The translations under genes were made by a program, and so were the position numbers. The notes below the pieces were generated by a model, which was given only the letters and a program-made list of their open reading frames with translations, searched no databases and was not told where the DNA came from. DNA of 49,419 nucleotides from Syntrophobacteraceae bacterium (GTDB lineage: Bacteria > Desulfobacterota > Syntrophobacteria > Syntrophobacterales > Syntrophobacteraceae), in contig JALOOX010000020.1 of the NCBI GenBank assembly GCA_025454175.1, forward strand, positions 1 through 49,419. The letters run 5' to 3'. Within the stretch, counting starts at the first letter, position 1; every line of letters begins with the position of its first letter. Of this stretch, positions 1 to 7,486 are shown one piece after another.

Positions 1-262
1 GTGGAATTGGTCCACATGAGGAGGCGGTTGTTCCTAGCCATAATGGATGCCTATGTCATCCATATCAGTACTGCCGGGCGCAAGTCCTTAACCGCTTGCT
101 GGCTCCCAAGCTCGAGCTTGGGAGCCGGCCGATCCGGATGATCATTTCCGCCTGGGCGCACTAGAGCTTTTCACCCGTCAAGTCATGGCAGATGAAGCGA
201 TATTCTGGCGGTTTTATTGAGCTAATGGCTAACAGCTAAAAGCTAGTCGCTCGATTTGGGTG
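1..262. other. Intergenic left edge, no gene seen
   Basis: No coding frame with plausible composition was found here. The stretch holds the palindrome at 101-126 and, at about 220-247, a run of imperfect AGCTAA / GGCTAA / AGCTAA / AGCTAG units. Such degenerate short tandem motifs look like an intergenic low-complexity repeat. A gene beginning upstream of the window cannot be excluded. Confidence 0.5.
101..126. repeat. 26-bp perfect palindrome
   Basis: The half-site GGCTCCCAAGCTC is followed at once by its exact reverse complement, giving a 13+13 bp palindrome with no spacer. It lies in the gene-free first 260 bases, downstream of the end of the minus-strand cysteine synthase fusion. It could form a short hairpin and act as a weak terminator or REP-like unit, but there is no T-tract. 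Function unknown. Confidence 0.6.
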
Positions 263-2581
263 TCAGGAAGTCCTTTCCCACCGGCTGCCGCATGGCGTGT
301 CCAGAAGGCGAATCCCCCGCTGCCGAAGATCTTCCCGCAATCGGTCCGCCAGTTCCCAGTCTTTTGCGGCCCTGGCCGCCTCGCGTTTTTCCACGAGCGA
401 CTGTTCTTCCTCAGTGAGGCCTTTGAGATCCAGGTCGAAGACCCCGAGAATCAGGTTGAGCTTCTCCAGGGACTCCAGGATTTGAGATCTTTGGGACTCG
501 TCGAATCGTGCGCCGTCCAGGACGGGATGCACCTGGCGAATGAATCGATAGAGTGCCGCCAGGGCTCTGGGCATGTTCAGGTCGTCTGCCAGAGCATCGA
601 AGAAGCTCTGCTCGAGGGCGAAGATCATCTCGGGAATCGACTTGTTCTCAATACCGGAGCAGCGCGTGTGCAGCACTCGGCCAACGAATTCCACGAGACG
701 GCGATAACCTCGAGCACCATTCTGAATGTCCTTGCGGCGGATGTGAATCGGCTTGCGATAATGAGTGAAGAGCAGCCAGAACCGAATCTCCCGATACGAG
801 AAACCGGCTCCGACCAGGTCGCGAACCGGTGTCATTTCATCCAGATCGTTGGACGCCTTCTCCTCCTTTCCGGACCAGACCCGTTCGCAGAGCATCCAGA
901 TGTTGGCCAGGGGCTTCCCCGTCAGGTGCTCTCCGATCTCCTTCATGTTCTCCAGATGAGGGAAGAGGAAATCGACGCTGCTCACGTGAATGTCAAAGGG
1001 CGACCCCAGATGGTGGATGGCAACGGACGCAGCGGCAATGTGCCGGGTGGGAATGACGTTTCCCCAATCGGTCTTCAGGCACATCCCGTGCTTGAGCTCG
1101 GCCAGGGTGGCGCGCTTGAGAAGAGTGAAGTCCCTTGGGTTCAGCTTTTCATATGCATCGAGGTCAACGGTCGTCCCCAGACGGATCTTTTTGAGATCCA
1201 CGTGGGAGAGACTGCCGTAGGTCTTGCTCTTTGAGAGATCGCAGTAAACCGAGCGCAGTTTTTCGTAGGCCACGCCCTTGTTGATGAGGACCCTCGTGTT
1301 GTTTTCAATGATATCGAGATGCTCGGTGATGCGCGGATAACGGTAGGCCCGCCGCAGCCCCAGCCGATCCAGCTCCTCGAGGATCAGATCCATCTGCCTC
1401 TGAGTGTACGCCTGCAGGTCCAGACCGGCGGCCAGGGCCCCCTGAATGGTTCGGCTCTCCATGTCGGCCACCAGCACCACCTGGCTCACGGAAAACCCCT
1501 TGTACTCCATGAACCGCGAGAGGAGATCCGCCAGCAGGAAACGCCTGCACTCCTGGATCGTGAGGGATTGATCCAGGGGAGGCCCGGTCACGAAAACGCG
1601 GACCTTTCCTTCCTGGATCGGCTTGAGCTCCACTTTCGATCGCCGGAGCATGTCGAAGAAGCTGAAGTCCGGCTCCAGCATCGTTGTGAACAGGTTGGTG
1701 CTCAGGTAGCGATCGCCCCCATCGGGCAGAACGGTCACCACGATCCCATCCCTCAGCTCGGCGGCCACCTGGACCGCCGCGGCCATGGCGGCTCCGGAGC
1801 TCATGCCCGCAAAGATGCCCTCCTCTCGGGCCAGTCGGCGAGCCATCTCGAAGGCATCCTCGTCACGCACGTGAACCACTCGATCCAGGGCATAGCGATC
1901 GAAAATACCCGGCACGTAGGACTCCTTCATGTTCTTGAGCCCCTGGATTTTGTGGCCCGAATAGGGCTCGACCGCAATGACCTGAATGGCCGGGCTCCGT
2001 TCCTTCATGGCCCGGAGAATGCCCATGGCGGTGCCGGAGGTGCCCAGCGTCACCACGATGGCATTCACCTTTCCATCGGTTTGCTCGAAGATCTCGGGAC
2101 CCGTGCCGAACTGATGGGCCGCCGGGTTGGCCGGGTTGTTGAACTGGTCGGGCATGAAGTACCGATCGGGGTCCTCCCGCACCAGGCGGTACACCTCTTC
2201 AATGGCCCCGTCGGTTCCGAGGCTCCCCGGCGTGAGGAGCAGTTCGGCTCCGAGAGCTTTCAATATCTTCTGACGCTCGAGACTGGCGGTCTCGGGCATG
2301 GCCAGCATGAGCCGGTAACCCTTGACGGCCGCCACCACGGCCAGGCCGATCCCAGTGTTTCCGCTCGTGGCCTCGATAATGATCCGTCCATGCGTGAGCG
2401 ATCCATCGCGCTCCGCCCTTTCGATCATGAACAGGGCCGGCCGGTCCTTGATGGAGCCTCCCGGATTCCTGGCTTCCCATTTGGCGTAAAGCGTCACATT
2501 GGGGTTCTTGTTGAGCCGGTTGATCTGGATGAGGGGGGTATTTCCGATGCACTCCAGGATATTAGAGAAGACATTCTTCAT
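263..2581 (-). CDS. Cysteine synthase fused to a catalytically degenerate CysRS-like domain
   Basis: The 772-aa protein has two parts. Residues 1-305 are a complete O-acetylserine sulfhydrylase-type PLP enzyme: PLP lysine K45 in GGSIKDR, the SGNTG substrate loop at 73-77, GTSGT phosphate-binding glycines near 180-184 and PDGGDRY at 286-292. Residues 328-772 align throughout with bacterial cysteinyl-tRNA synthetase, including the C-terminal AAKDWELADRLR region. However, HIGH is TIQE (341-344), KMSKS is KASND (575-579), and the usual zinc ligands (two Cys, and His/Glu of HHENE) are Thr332, Ala517 and residues of PHLENM. The tail should therefore not aminoacylate tRNA; it may bind tRNA or act as a scaffold or regulator. 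An ATG at 2701 would add 40 non-conserved residues; 2581 begins exactly at the CysK-family start. No strong Shine-Dalgarno is visible. Cysteine synthase activity is well supported; the role of the tail is unknown. Confidence 0.88.
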   Translation of the reverse strand: MKNVFSNILECIGNTPLIQINRLNKNPNVTLYAKWEARNPGGSIKDRPALFMIERAERDGSLTHGRIIIEATSGNTGIGLAVVAAVKGYRLMLAMPETASLERQKILKALGAELLLTPGSLGTDGAIEEVYRLVREDPDRYFMPDQFNNPANPAAHQFGTGPEIFEQTDGKVNAIVVTLGTSGTAMGILRAMKERSPAIQVIAVEPYSGHKIQGLKNMKESYVPGIFDRYALDRVVHVRDEDAFEMARRLAREEGIFAGMSSGAAMAAAVQVAAELRDGIVVTVLPDGGDRYLSTNLFTTMLEPDFSFFDMLRRSKVELKPIQEGKVRVFVTGPPLDQSLTIQECRRFLLADLLSRFMEYKGFSVSQVVLVADMESRTIQGALAAGLDLQAYTQRQMDLILEELDRLGLRRAYRYPRITEHLDIIENNTRVLINKGVAYEKLRSVYCDLSKSKTYGSLSHVDLKKIRLGTTVDLDAYEKLNPRDFTLLKRATLAELKHGMCLKTDWGNVIPTRHIAAASVAIHHLGSPFDIHVSSVDFLFPHLENMKEIGEHLTGKPLANIWMLCERVWSGKEEKASNDLDEMTPVRDLVGAGFSYREIRFWLLFTHYRKPIHIRRKDIQNGARGYRRLVEFVGRVLHTRCSGIENKSIPEMIFALEQSFFDALADDLNMPRALAALYRFIRQVHPVLDGARFDESQRSQILESLEKLNLILGVFDLDLKGLTEEEQSLVEKREAARAAKDWELADRLREDLRQRGIRLLDTPCGSRWERTS

Positions 2582-2956
2582 GATGAGGGGATTTCCCGCC
2601 TGTGAGAATGGTCTCCCAGGGGGTGTCCCCCGGGTTGAAGCTCCTGAGTCCGGCATTTCCCGCCCATTGAGCCATACGAGACGGAAAACCCGAATAGTCA
2701 CTATAGAGAGTCTCTTTTACCTTTGTCAAAGTGTTTCATGAATGATTTCTCAGCTTTGATTTGACGGTTCAATCCCCAGGGGGTATAAGCTTTTCCCTGG
2801 CTTCCTTTGAAGCCGTCGAATCTGACAGGCCAATGGAGTCGCCTTTCAACCCATTTCGCCCGAGCTCACCGCCCGTTGGAACCGATTGGACCAGCCGTTC
2901 TCGGGCTTTTTTCCCCGTGAGGAAAGCAGCAGCCTGGCGCAAGGGAGGGAGATCTC

Positions 2957-3910
2957 GTGAAGATTGGAATCATGGGTACTGGAGGAATCGGAGGCTATTT
3001 CGGCGGTCTGCTGGCTCGGGGGGGATTTGACATTCATTTCGTGGCGCGGGGCAAGCACCGCCAGGCCATTCTGGAGGACGGACTCCAGATCGTCTCCAGC
3101 CAGGGCAGTTTTCAAGTCATGATCCATGTGACCTCGGAGCCTCACGAGATCGGCCCCGTCGACCTGCTCCTCTTCTGCGTCAAGTCCTACGACACGGAAA
3201 GCGTGGCTCGTTTCGCAGCCCCCATGATCGAGCAAAACACGGTTGTGCTGACGCTCCAGAACGGCATCGACAATGCCGAAAAACTGACCCGGGAGTACGG
3301 CGAGGAGCGGATCATGGCGGGCACGGCATTCGTCGAAGCCTCCATTGCCGCTCCGGGCGTCGTCGCCCACAGCGGCAAGGCCGGAAGGATGGTCTTCGGC
3401 GAGCTTTCGGGGAAGAGAACCGCGAGGGCGGAAGCGATTCTCGACGTGCTCACGCGCGCCGGGATCGAGGCGGAGCTCAGCGACGACGTGCACCAGGTGC
3501 TCTGGTCCAAGTTCCTGTTCATCTGCGGAGTCCACGGTGTGAGCACGCTGTCTCGCGCGTCCCTTGGCCTGGTTCTCTCGTGCCCCGAAACCAGAGACCT
3601 GGTTATCGGAGTGATGCAGGAGATCGAAATCCTGGCGAGGGCCCGGGGGGTCAACCTGCCCGATCGAGTGGTTCCCGATGCAATGCAGTTGGCGGAATCC
3701 TACAACAAGAGCTTCAAGTGCTCCATGCTCAGGGATCTGGAGTGGCGCAGACCCATGGAGATCGAGGCCCTGAACGGCATGGTGGTGAAGCTCGGCAGAC
3801 AGCATGGCGTCGAAACGCCTCTGAACCAGGCCTTGTATGCCTGTCTCAAGCTGGAAAACGAAAAGATCAGAAACCCTTTCTGGGCTATCCAGCTGGACGA
3901 TTCAGCCTGA
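2957..3910 (+). CDS. panE: 2-dehydropantoate 2-reductase (ketopantoate reductase)
   Basis: This 317-aa protein would reduce ketopantoate to pantoate with NADPH in cytoplasmic pantothenate/CoA synthesis. The N-terminal Rossmann motif GTGGIGGYFGG (7-17) binds NADPH. The family signatures FCVKSYDT (73-80) and QNGID (101-105) follow, and Lys185 in LWSKFLF matches the catalytic lysine. The C-terminal helical region has SML-D and the MEIEALNG segment that supplies the substrate-binding Glu. Translation starts at GTG 2957, with GGGAGGGAG just upstream. It is a single gene, transcribed away from the cysteine synthase fusion. Some PanE-like paralogues act on other 2-keto acids, so the exact substrate is inferred. 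Confidence 0.88.
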   Translation: MKIGIMGTGGIGGYFGGLLARGGFDIHFVARGKHRQAILEDGLQIVSSQGSFQVMIHVTSEPHEIGPVDLLLFCVKSYDTESVARFAAPMIEQNTVVLTLQNGIDNAEKLTREYGEERIMAGTAFVEASIAAPGVVAHSGKAGRMVFGELSGKRTARAEAILDVLTRAGIEAELSDDVHQVLWSKFLFICGVHGVSTLSRASLGLVLSCPETRDLVIGVMQEIEILARARGVNLPDRVVPDAMQLAESYNKSFKCSMLRDLEWRRPMEIEALNGMVVKLGRQHGVETPLNQALYACLKLENEKIRNPFWAIQLDDSA

Positions 3911-3953
3911 TCTTTCCAATCCCGGCGCCAAAAGAGAAGCCCCAGGGGAATGC

Positions 3954-4058
3954 ACCGCCGGGGCCAATGCTGTTGAATTAAGCCGTGAGATCGGGCGGGC
4001 TTCATGCCCGCCCGGAATCCCTCCTGTAACCGCTAATTCAACAACATTGACCGCCGGG
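3954..4058. repeat. MITE-like element: 18-19 bp inverted repeats around a hairpin, flanked by 9-bp direct repeats
   Basis: The left arm CAATGCTGTTGAATTAAGC (3965-3983) is the near-perfect reverse complement of 4032-4049, differing by one substitution and one extra A. Between them lies a 9-bp stem hairpin (CGGGCGGGC 3992-4000, loop TTCAT, GCCCGCCCG 4006-4014). The 9-mer ACCGCCGGG occurs at 3954-3962 and again at 4050-4058, as expected for a target-site duplication, although two bases separate it from the left arm. There is no internal coding capacity. It sits between panE and the Nudix gene and may also fold in RNA as a terminator or leader structure. Confidence 0.5.
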
Positions 4059-4121
4059 ACTGCCCGGAACCGACGGACAGATCTCGATTTCCGCTCGGGG
4101 AGAGATTCCAGGGGGAGTAAC

Positions 4122-4697
4122 GTGGGCTACCGGTTCTGTCCGCATTGTGGAGACGCCCTGGTCATCAGGCCGGGCTCATCCATCACCCGTCCCTACTGCC
4201 CCAGATGCAGCAAGGTCTTCTATCGAAATCCCACGGTCGGCGTGGCGGTCATCATCGTGGAAAGCGACGAGCTGCTCCTCGTCCGGCGGCTCGGCTCCCA
4301 CGAGGGTCAGTGGTGCATCCCCTGTGGCCATCTGGAATGGGACGAGGAAGTCCGGGAGGCCGCTCAGCGGGAGCTCAAGGAGGAAACCGGGCTCCTGGCC
4401 AGGCTGGGTCCCGTTTTCGCCGTGCACTCCAACTTTCACGATCCCGAGCACCAGACGGTTGGGGTCTGGTTCCTGGGAAAGCGATTGGACGGGCACCTCA
4501 AGGCGGGAACGGATGCGAGCGAGGTCCGGTTCTTTCCCCTCGGCCGACTGCCGGAGCCAATGGCCTTCCCGACGGATCGGCTGGTGTGCGATAAGCTGGA
4601 GCGCTGTCTGCGCAGCGGGGTCTATGATCTCCTCCTCGGATCACGTTTCACGGAGGAATGGTCGACACCTCCCGGCAGAGCCTGTTTGCCCGGGTAG
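4122..4697 (+). CDS. Nudix hydrolase with N-terminal zinc ribbon
   Basis: The 191-aa protein begins with a zinc ribbon (C6, C9, C26, C29; CPHC and CPRC) followed by a Nudix fold. The Nudix box at 69-91 fits GX5EX7REUXEEXGU exactly: GHLEWDE, seven residues, then RELKEETGL. It would hydrolyse a nucleoside diphosphate linked to another group, using Mg2+ or Mn2+. Zinc-ribbon Nudix proteins include NADH pyrophosphatases and ADP-ribose or ADP-sugar hydrolases; this one lacks the diagnostic NudC tail, so the substrate is open. The start is GTG 4122 with GGGGGAG four bases upstream, and the protein then opens directly into the zinc ribbon. The frame stays open far upstream through the repeat element, but that part is not protein-like. 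Confidence 0.85.
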   Translation: MGYRFCPHCGDALVIRPGSSITRPYCPRCSKVFYRNPTVGVAVIIVESDELLLVRRLGSHEGQWCIPCGHLEWDEEVREAAQRELKEETGLLARLGPVFAVHSNFHDPEHQTVGVWFLGKRLDGHLKAGTDASEVRFFPLGRLPEPMAFPTDRLVCDKLERCLRSGVYDLLLGSRFTEEWSTPPGRACLPG

Positions 4698-4702
4698 CCG
4701 GA

Positions 4703-5290
4703 TCAGGGTTTTCGTTTAAGGACGAAGACCTGCTTGACCGGCAACGCCCCGATCACTTCATCGACGTCCGCCAGCTTCTCCGGGTGTGCCTCCAGCTCCT
4801 CCCAGGAAGGCATGAGCACGGTCTCGCCGCTCCTGGTGACCAGGATCGGCACGGTCTTCCGGGAAGGCTTCTTCCCTTCGTAAATGGGCTGATCCGAATC
4901 TTCGGGCTTCACCAGTCGACATTCGACGGAGAAGGATTCGACCACGTCATACAGGACAGACCGGGTATACTCCGACATGGAGAAGGGTTTCAGCCTTCCG
5001 TCTTCCAGCAGGAATATCCTTTGGGCTGTCCCTTCGCCCGCCAGTTCGCCCTCATCAAAAGGTTTTTCCATCTCGCTCATGCGGGGTTTTTCCTCGGAGA
5101 ATCGTGCCGCAGCCTCTTTTCGTTTCATGACATAGCGCTCCTTGAATCGTCCTGTCCTTTTCAGTTTCTTGACGAGGGGAGATGATCGGGCCTCCCGCTG
5201 AAGCTCGGGGTAACAGCCGTCATGACAGACCAGGCACCCGGACAGTGGAATGCGGCGCTCCGCTCTTTTACACCAGACAAAGTCCTTCAT
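4703..5290 (-). CDS. Conserved hypothetical protein with cysteine-rich N-terminus
   Basis: The product is a 195-aa soluble protein of no family I recognise. The N-terminal part has a Cys cluster (C7, C19, C22, C26, the last three in GCLVCHDGC), which could bind metal. The rest is charged and has no membrane segment or signal peptide. It converges on the Nudix gene with a 5-bp gap between stops. The start is uncertain: ATG 5290 keeps the Cys cluster but has a poor ribosome site. ATG 5128 has AAGGAG nine bases upstream and would give 141 residues without the cluster. Confidence 0.55.
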   Translation of the reverse strand: MKDFVWCKRAERRIPLSGCLVCHDGCYPELQREARSSPLVKKLKRTGRFKERYVMKRKEAAARFSEEKPRMSEMEKPFDEGELAGEGTAQRIFLLEDGRLKPFSMSEYTRSVLYDVVESFSVECRLVKPEDSDQPIYEGKKPSRKTVPILVTRSGETVLMPSWEELEAHPEKLADVDEVIGALPVKQVFVLKRKP

Positions 5291-5330
5291 GGATTTGGCC
5301 GCATGCTCCGGCTCTCCTGCCGCGGAAAGG

Positions 5331-5347
5331 ATTGCCCGCCGGGCAAT
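5331..5347. repeat. Short GC-rich hairpin
   Basis: ATTGCCC and GGGCAAT pair around a GCC loop, in the 520-bp region between the minus-strand hypothetical gene and the tandem-USP gene. No T-tract follows. It may be a regulatory or REP-like structure. The rest of 5291-5811 shows no convincing gene: the short open frames there have an unprotein-like composition. Confidence 0.3.
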
Positions 5348-5811
5348 TCTGTCGAATCAGGCTCGTCGTTCTTCGTGAAGGTGGCCCCCATGGGCCAGGC
5401 CGAGAATACCCCCTGCGGATCCCCCTTTCATGGGCACGTCCGTCCGCGGAGGAAGCAGCCTGTAGCCCCCGGCTGTCAAGAGCATCGCCCTCCCATGGTC
5501 TTGATGCTCGAGGTGAAGACCTGACGCGCAATCTATCATAAAGTCCTGCACATCAAAAGCCGGGGCATCGATCCGACGGGCTTCCCTCCCTGAACCGGCT
5601 TGGCCTTCAATGGGCTTCATTCACGGCCACGCTTCTGTTAAGGTGAAGAACATTCCGCATGACAATGAAGCGCCGCGCCCCGGAAGCCGTGGCCCTCCCG
5701 GGATCGAGTGCTGTTTCCGAAACACCTGCGCCGGAGGCCAGCCAAGCCTCACCGTCGTTAGATGGCCGTTGAGCCACCCGCAAGCGGGAGCTCCGGCTCG
5801 AAGGAGAATGC

Positions 5812-6678
5812 ATGAAAAGACATGTGCTGCTGACCGTGAGCGAAGATCTGAGTGCTCTGTATGGGGTTCGCTTCACAGCCTCTTTTGTTCAAAACAAGGA
5901 CATGATGGAGATCACGCTGCTTTACGTCGCTCAGGGTCCCGAGGGATCGAAGTCGGCCACCTGCCCCCTGCCCGCCGACGCGGAATCGGGTCTCTCCGAA
6001 AATCAGTGCGCCAGGGGCCAGGCCGCGCTGGACACAGCCCGGCATCTTCTGCTCGACAAGGGGTTCGGGGAGGAGAGCATTCGAACGAAATTGCTGAACA
6101 AGCGCTTCGGCACCGTCAGGGACATCGCCCGGGAGGCCAAGGCGGGACTCTATGATGCCGTGGTCTTCGGGCGCAGGGGGTACATCCTCTTCGAGAAGAC
6201 CCTCGCGACCAGCGTCAGCAGGGAGATGATGGAGCACCGGATCAATTTCCCCATCTGGATCTGCAGGATGCCCGAGGAGAATCGAAAGGGCGTGCTGGTC
6301 TGCGTGGACGATTCGGAGCCCAGCATGAGAATCGCGGACCATGTCGGCTTCATGCTGCAAAAGGAGGAGCAGCATCCCATAACGCTGATGCACGCCTCGG
6401 CGGGCAGGCGGGATGAGGCGGATGCCGCCATCCAGAAGGCTGAGCAGCATTTGAAAGCCAATGGCATCGAGGACCGCCGCATACGTCGACTGGTGATCCC
6501 CAGCAGTCGCGTGGTGAATGTCATCCTGGACGAACTGGAGAGCGGGCGTTACGCGGTCGTGGCCGTGGGGCGGGGAGGCTCGGAATCTCGAGGTATTCTT
6601 GATAAATGGCTCATGGGATCGGTGAGCATGAAGCTGCTGGAGACTCTGGACAAGGCGGTCCTCTGGGTCAGCAAATGA
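5812..6678 (+). CDS. Tandem universal stress protein (two Usp domains)
   Basis: The 288-aa protein has two Usp-like alpha/beta domains in tandem (about 1-145 and 155-288). Each opens with a hydrophobic beta strand (HVLLTVSEDLSALYG; GVLVCVDDSEPSMR). The second ends in a glycine-rich stretch, AVGRGGSESRGILDKWLMGS, that matches the GX2GX9G(S/T) nucleotide-binding pattern of UspA. The first domain has a comparable FGRRGYILFEKTLATS. Proteins of this kind bind ATP or AMP and protect cells during starvation or redox stress; the actual function is unknown. GAAGGAGA precedes the ATG. A separate single-domain Usp gene lies at 11093. Confidence 0.82.
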   Translation: MKRHVLLTVSEDLSALYGVRFTASFVQNKDMMEITLLYVAQGPEGSKSATCPLPADAESGLSENQCARGQAALDTARHLLLDKGFGEESIRTKLLNKRFGTVRDIAREAKAGLYDAVVFGRRGYILFEKTLATSVSREMMEHRINFPIWICRMPEENRKGVLVCVDDSEPSMRIADHVGFMLQKEEQHPITLMHASAGRRDEADAAIQKAEQHLKANGIEDRRIRRLVIPSSRVVNVILDELESGRYAVVAVGRGGSESRGILDKWLMGSVSMKLLETLDKAVLWVSK

Positions 6679-6729
6679 AGTTGTGCCCGGAGCTTCGACG
6701 GCATTCATGCAAGTACATGGAATCATTGC

Positions 6730-6758
6730 TTGACAGCGTTGCCGGCTTGCGCTAAAGG
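6730..6758 (+). promoter_or_regulatory. Candidate promoter for the cold-shock gene
   Basis: A perfect -35 hexamer TTGACA (6730-6735) is followed, after 17 bp, by a weak -10 (TAAAGG, 6753-6758). If used, it leaves a leader of about 150 nt before the cold-shock ATG. Long structured leaders are typical of cold-shock mRNAs. The weak -10 keeps confidence low. Confidence 0.35.
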
Positions 6759-6918
6759 TGGGCAAGGAGTTTCATCAGGGGTTAGGCTCGTTGTTTTGAG
6801 CTTCCGACACCTTTGCAGGTCGCTTTTACGACTTTGCGGAGCGATGATCAAGGGTATTCTCAAAATGGCGCGCCGGGGAGAACGCATTAGTAACAGCAGG
6901 GAAGAAAGGAATTGGGAA

Positions 6919-7125
6919 ATGCCCGAGGGCCGAGTCAAGTGGTTCAACGACAAGAAAGGCTATGGTTTCATCGAAACCAAGGACCAAGGTGATGTATTCG
7001 TCCACTACAGCGCCATCGTCAGTGAGGGAGGGGGCTTCCGGTCACTGAGCGAAGGAGAACAGGTGAGCTTCGAAGTCGAGCGTGGACCTAAAGGCCCTCA
7101 AGCTGTCAAGGTCAAAAAAGTGTGA
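6919..7125 (+). CDS. Cold-shock domain protein (Csp family)
   Basis: This 68-aa single OB-fold protein has the canonical RNP1 (KGYGFIE) and RNP2 (VFVHYSAI) motifs that bind single-stranded RNA and DNA. It also has the usual opening [14 protein letters not shown] and length for CspA-type RNA chaperones. ATG 6919 was chosen because the family begins at this point. The frame is open for 63 codons upstream, but those residues do not resemble a domain. The ribosome site is modest (AAAGGAATTGGG). It is a single gene followed by a clear terminator. Confidence 0.93.
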   Translation: MPEGRVKWFNDKKGYGFIETKDQGDVFVHYSAIVSEGGGFRSLSEGEQVSFEVERGPKGPQAVKVKKV

Positions 7126-7176
7126 CCCGGGGACATCCTAACCCTTGGCGGGGCAAAACCGCTGAGAGCTGACTCG

Positions 7177-7203
7177 GAGCCAGGGTGATCCTCTGGCTCT
7201 TTT
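7177..7203 (+). terminator. Rho-independent terminator after the cold-shock gene
   Basis: GAGCCAG (7177-7183) pairs with CTGGCTC (7193-7199) around a 9-nt loop, and TTTT follows at once. It lies about 50 nt after the Csp stop codon in the expected orientation. Confidence 0.75.
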
Positions 7204-7355
7204 GCTGTCTCGCGCTCCCTCCCCCCTTTCCTCCACCATCGCAATCCCGCATCCCCCCATCCTCTTGACTCGTCTCCGACACCCCGATAGGGCATCGAGC
7301 ACGATGGTATCCCTCCCTGGCGGTCTTCAATCGTCCGGTGGGACAACTCGCCGTA

Positions 7356-7384
7356 TTGATCCTGAACCCGTTTTGCAATAATAT
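7356..7384 (+). promoter_or_regulatory. Candidate sigma-70-type promoter for the H-box protein gene
   Basis: TTGATC (7356-7361), a 17-bp spacer and TAATAT (7379-7384) resemble a housekeeping promoter. The surrounding DNA is AT-rich compared with its neighbours. The site lies about 100 bp upstream of ATG 7487, in the otherwise gene-free 7204-7486 stretch. Confidence 0.45.
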
Positions 7385-7486
7385 GAGCGGACTGGTCACG
7401 CTGGGGCGGGCCTCCTGTGGAACCGCCGTCCCGCCCTCACCTTCTCTGGTCTCTTCTGGGTCCACGTTCAGCCACGGGGGAGTCGA

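Noticed and set aside
5357-5620. 87-codon minus-strand frame upstream of the hypothetical gene
   Set aside because: No ribosome site, biased composition, no recognisable motif. It cannot be supported as a gene.
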